Shown here: piece after piece, positions 62,147-64,000 of the stretch | How the letters are laid out: the number at the start of each line of letters is the position of its first letter | How positions within the stretch are numbered: position 1 is the first letter of the stretch | NCBI GenBank assembly: GCA_029891345.1 | Contig: CM057000.1 | Location: 139,856,163-139,920,162 of the forward strand | Source: Dryococelus australis | Lineage: Eukaryota > Arthropoda > Insecta > Phasmatodea > Phasmatidae | Direction of reading: 5' to 3' | DNA: 64,000 nucleotides | Program-made: the position numbers and the translations under genes | The notes under the pieces: model-generated | The model's database searches: none | What the model saw: only the letters and a program-made list of their open reading frames with translations | Told to the model about the DNA's origin: nothing

Positions 62147-62311
62147 ATGAGTTCCAGCATACTACGTACCAATATTCAGCGTCAGAAGGACATTATAAAT
62201 CTCGCTGAAAGTATTTATTCTTTAATTCGTCGAGGAGAGATTAATCCGTGCAAGGTGATCGAACGAGTTGCAGAAATGATGAAAATTTCAACTTCAACTG
62301 TCCGGAGATAA
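62147..62311 (+). CDS. short helix-turn-helix ORF, transposase N-terminus-like
   Basis: 54 codons from ATG 62147 (a frame-matched ATG lies at 62111). The C-terminal half, KVIERVAEMMKISTSTVRR, has the helix-turn-helix pattern typical of transposase DNA-binding heads: VAEMM, a turn, then STSTVRR as recognition helix. The protein then stops, so a catalytic part is absent. It could be a truncated Tc1/mariner-like DDE transposase, the first exon of a spliced transposase, or a domesticated fragment. No GT donor is obvious at its end. Confidence 0.45.
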   Translation: MSSSILRTNIQRQKDIINLAESIYSLIRRGEINPCKVIERVAEMMKISTSTVRR

Positions 62312-64000
62312 ATGTAAATGTGTTTTTACGATGTGATTTCGCCGCTTATCCCCAGTAAAAAAAAGTGATAAAGAACAATTATAAATCGACAGTTAGAAAC
62401 GTAATATTATAAACGGAAAGTTATAAATAACAATTATAAAGTAAATGAACGACAGCAGAAACTCAACATTAATATATTCGTGTGAGTTTGTGTAAGCACA
62501 TCATACAAAACACAAAAGCACAGTGGCCTGGTTACAACTGATATAACGATAATAATATTAGTTTTTTTATGTTACTACATTTGTGCTGAAGAAATTAAGG
62601 TATGTAGTTAATAGAGAAGGTAGCAGGTTTTTTTCAAAAATAAATATTTTCAATTGATCTGAGGCATTTTTTAAATGGTTAATTATTTACATTTCAATTT
62701 TTACTATAAACATTACCTAAAAGCGTTACGAAACTTCCGTGGTTGTGATTATCCATAAGTAAACAAAAGAAAATATCTTCCCGAGGAATGAAGTCAAAAT
62801 ACACACTTTCTTGATTTGTAAATAAGTTTTTCAATTGATAACATAGTATAACTGTCGGGGCTTCTGATTGGCTGTTTAATTGACGCACAGATATAGTAAC
62901 AAGGAAAGTTAAACCAAGTGCTTATCGCTATGCACAGTAACTTGCCTGTAAGTATTACTTTTATAATTTGTCCTTTACATTATCATTTTGCTGTCATTTG
63001 TGGATATGTATTGGTTCTACATTAATAAGACTTTTTTTTCAGATTTGTGTGTGCACGCATGAACCATTTTTTGGTAAGTATAGTAATTTTCTTTAAATAC
63101 TTTTCTCATTTAAGTTTTCAGTTTTGCTGCAGTCATTGCGATGGAGGAACCACGACAATGATGAGAGTCCATGCACTTTACCTGTAAAATTTGTTTCTTG
63201 AGATCTGTGTGGGTTTGACAGAAAGGAAATGTCCCACCCATTTGGGCCACAAGAGAGACAGGAAATGTGGCCATCACAGGATCGGCATTTCACTTAGCTA
63301 TAAATAATATACATTGTCTTTAGAATTATTTTGTACAAATGAAGGTGATGCCAGTTGAAAGCCTGGTATACCCTTCTTTTACCACTTCAATTCACAGTAT
63401 AAATGTTCAGTTCTTTTTTGGAGGGTCTCAGAAGGGTACGAACAGAGAGTAAGGGTGTAAAAAAAACTATATGTACATATACACAATTGCATTTGTGTAT
63501 ATGTACACAATTATATTTCTAGTGTAAATTATTTTTAATTTTATATGTACATTATATAACTATGTTGAAATATATTTATCTCCATTTATAAAGATGCATA
63601 TAAAACTATCCTTAAAATGTACATATATATATGCACATATTATATATATTTTTCTTCCTTATATATTACATATTTTTATATAATGCCAAGTTTGTGCCGT
63701 CACGTTAAGTTTATTAACACTATCAACTTCTGTGAAGTGGTGTACTCTTTGCTTGGCTCAGATCCCGTCGTCTTTCCTTGCCTCTCTGCCTTCCCCTTTC
63801 CCCTTCGTGCGTCATTATTTTTTTATTTGTCACTTTTTATTTAATTCCTTGCACGGCCTCGCTCTGTCTACTTTATATGCTTCAGACACCTGCTACGTTA
63901 CGCCGCTACCTTAGGCCTGCAGGATGTATGATTTTTTCCTGATGGCTTAGTTGCACCTAACTTCAGTCAGCTGAGGCCAAACACAGCTACCATGTTTTAG
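62312..64000. other. no gene seen
   Basis: A TA/TG-rich stretch with tgtacatat and catatatat runs lies at 63460-63680. A 66-codon minus frame at 63093-63293 has several cysteines but no recognised domain. Confidence 0.5.

Overview
The window is eukaryotic nuclear DNA, most likely from an insect. It is AT-rich, has no bacterial operons or ribosome-binding sites, carries dinucleotide microsatellites and A/T homopolymers, and is packed with tRNA-derived SINEs, foldback and terminal-inverted-repeat (TIR) elements and decayed transposon ORFs. The repeat content fits a hemimetabolous insect such as a stick insect or a relative, but that is a low-confidence guess. I found no intact conventional host gene, no rRNA and no CRISPR array. 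The longest open frames are mostly chance frames, SINE read-through or microsatellites.

Layout. 1-24 kb: a VNTR, scattered copies of a MITE whose ends read GGCTGTTCACGGTAAAGTGA, SINEs, and two TIR elements (3.68-4.53 and 22.08-22.98 kb) that each carry a tRNA-like block. 24.99-28.78 kb: a 3.8-kb element with matching ends and flanking TA dinucleotides, enclosing a decayed minus-strand gene of the DUF7869 type. 29-41 kb: SINE and MITE fragments, a head-to-head repeat pair, two foldback complexes, and a very degenerate array of about 130-bp units (38.8-40.6 kb). 41.6-46.6 kb: a decayed virus-like/Maverick-like locus with a broken exonuclease-like gene, split by a 2.1-kb transposon with about 350-bp TIRs. 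46.6-56 kb: sparse, with a PIF/Harbinger-like MITE, a SINE and one possible first exon. 56-61.6 kb: a palindromic element, then a 4.5-kb element with TIRs made of about 118-bp tandem repeats. It encloses a minisatellite, a recognisable core promoter and a zinc-finger gene broken by stops and frameshifts. 61.6-64 kb: a MITE fragment and a short helix-turn-helix ORF that looks like a transposase N-terminus.

How it fits together. The window is a graveyard of mobile DNA, not a pathway. Its best signals are (i) TIRs that bracket the DUF7869 pseudogene, suggesting that this protein class can be a transposase, and (ii) two loci, 45.7-46.6 and 60.4-61.2 kb, that share a homologous non-coding tail and so appear to be two members of one virus-like element family. 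All homology statements rest on reading the sequence and recalled family features; no search was run.
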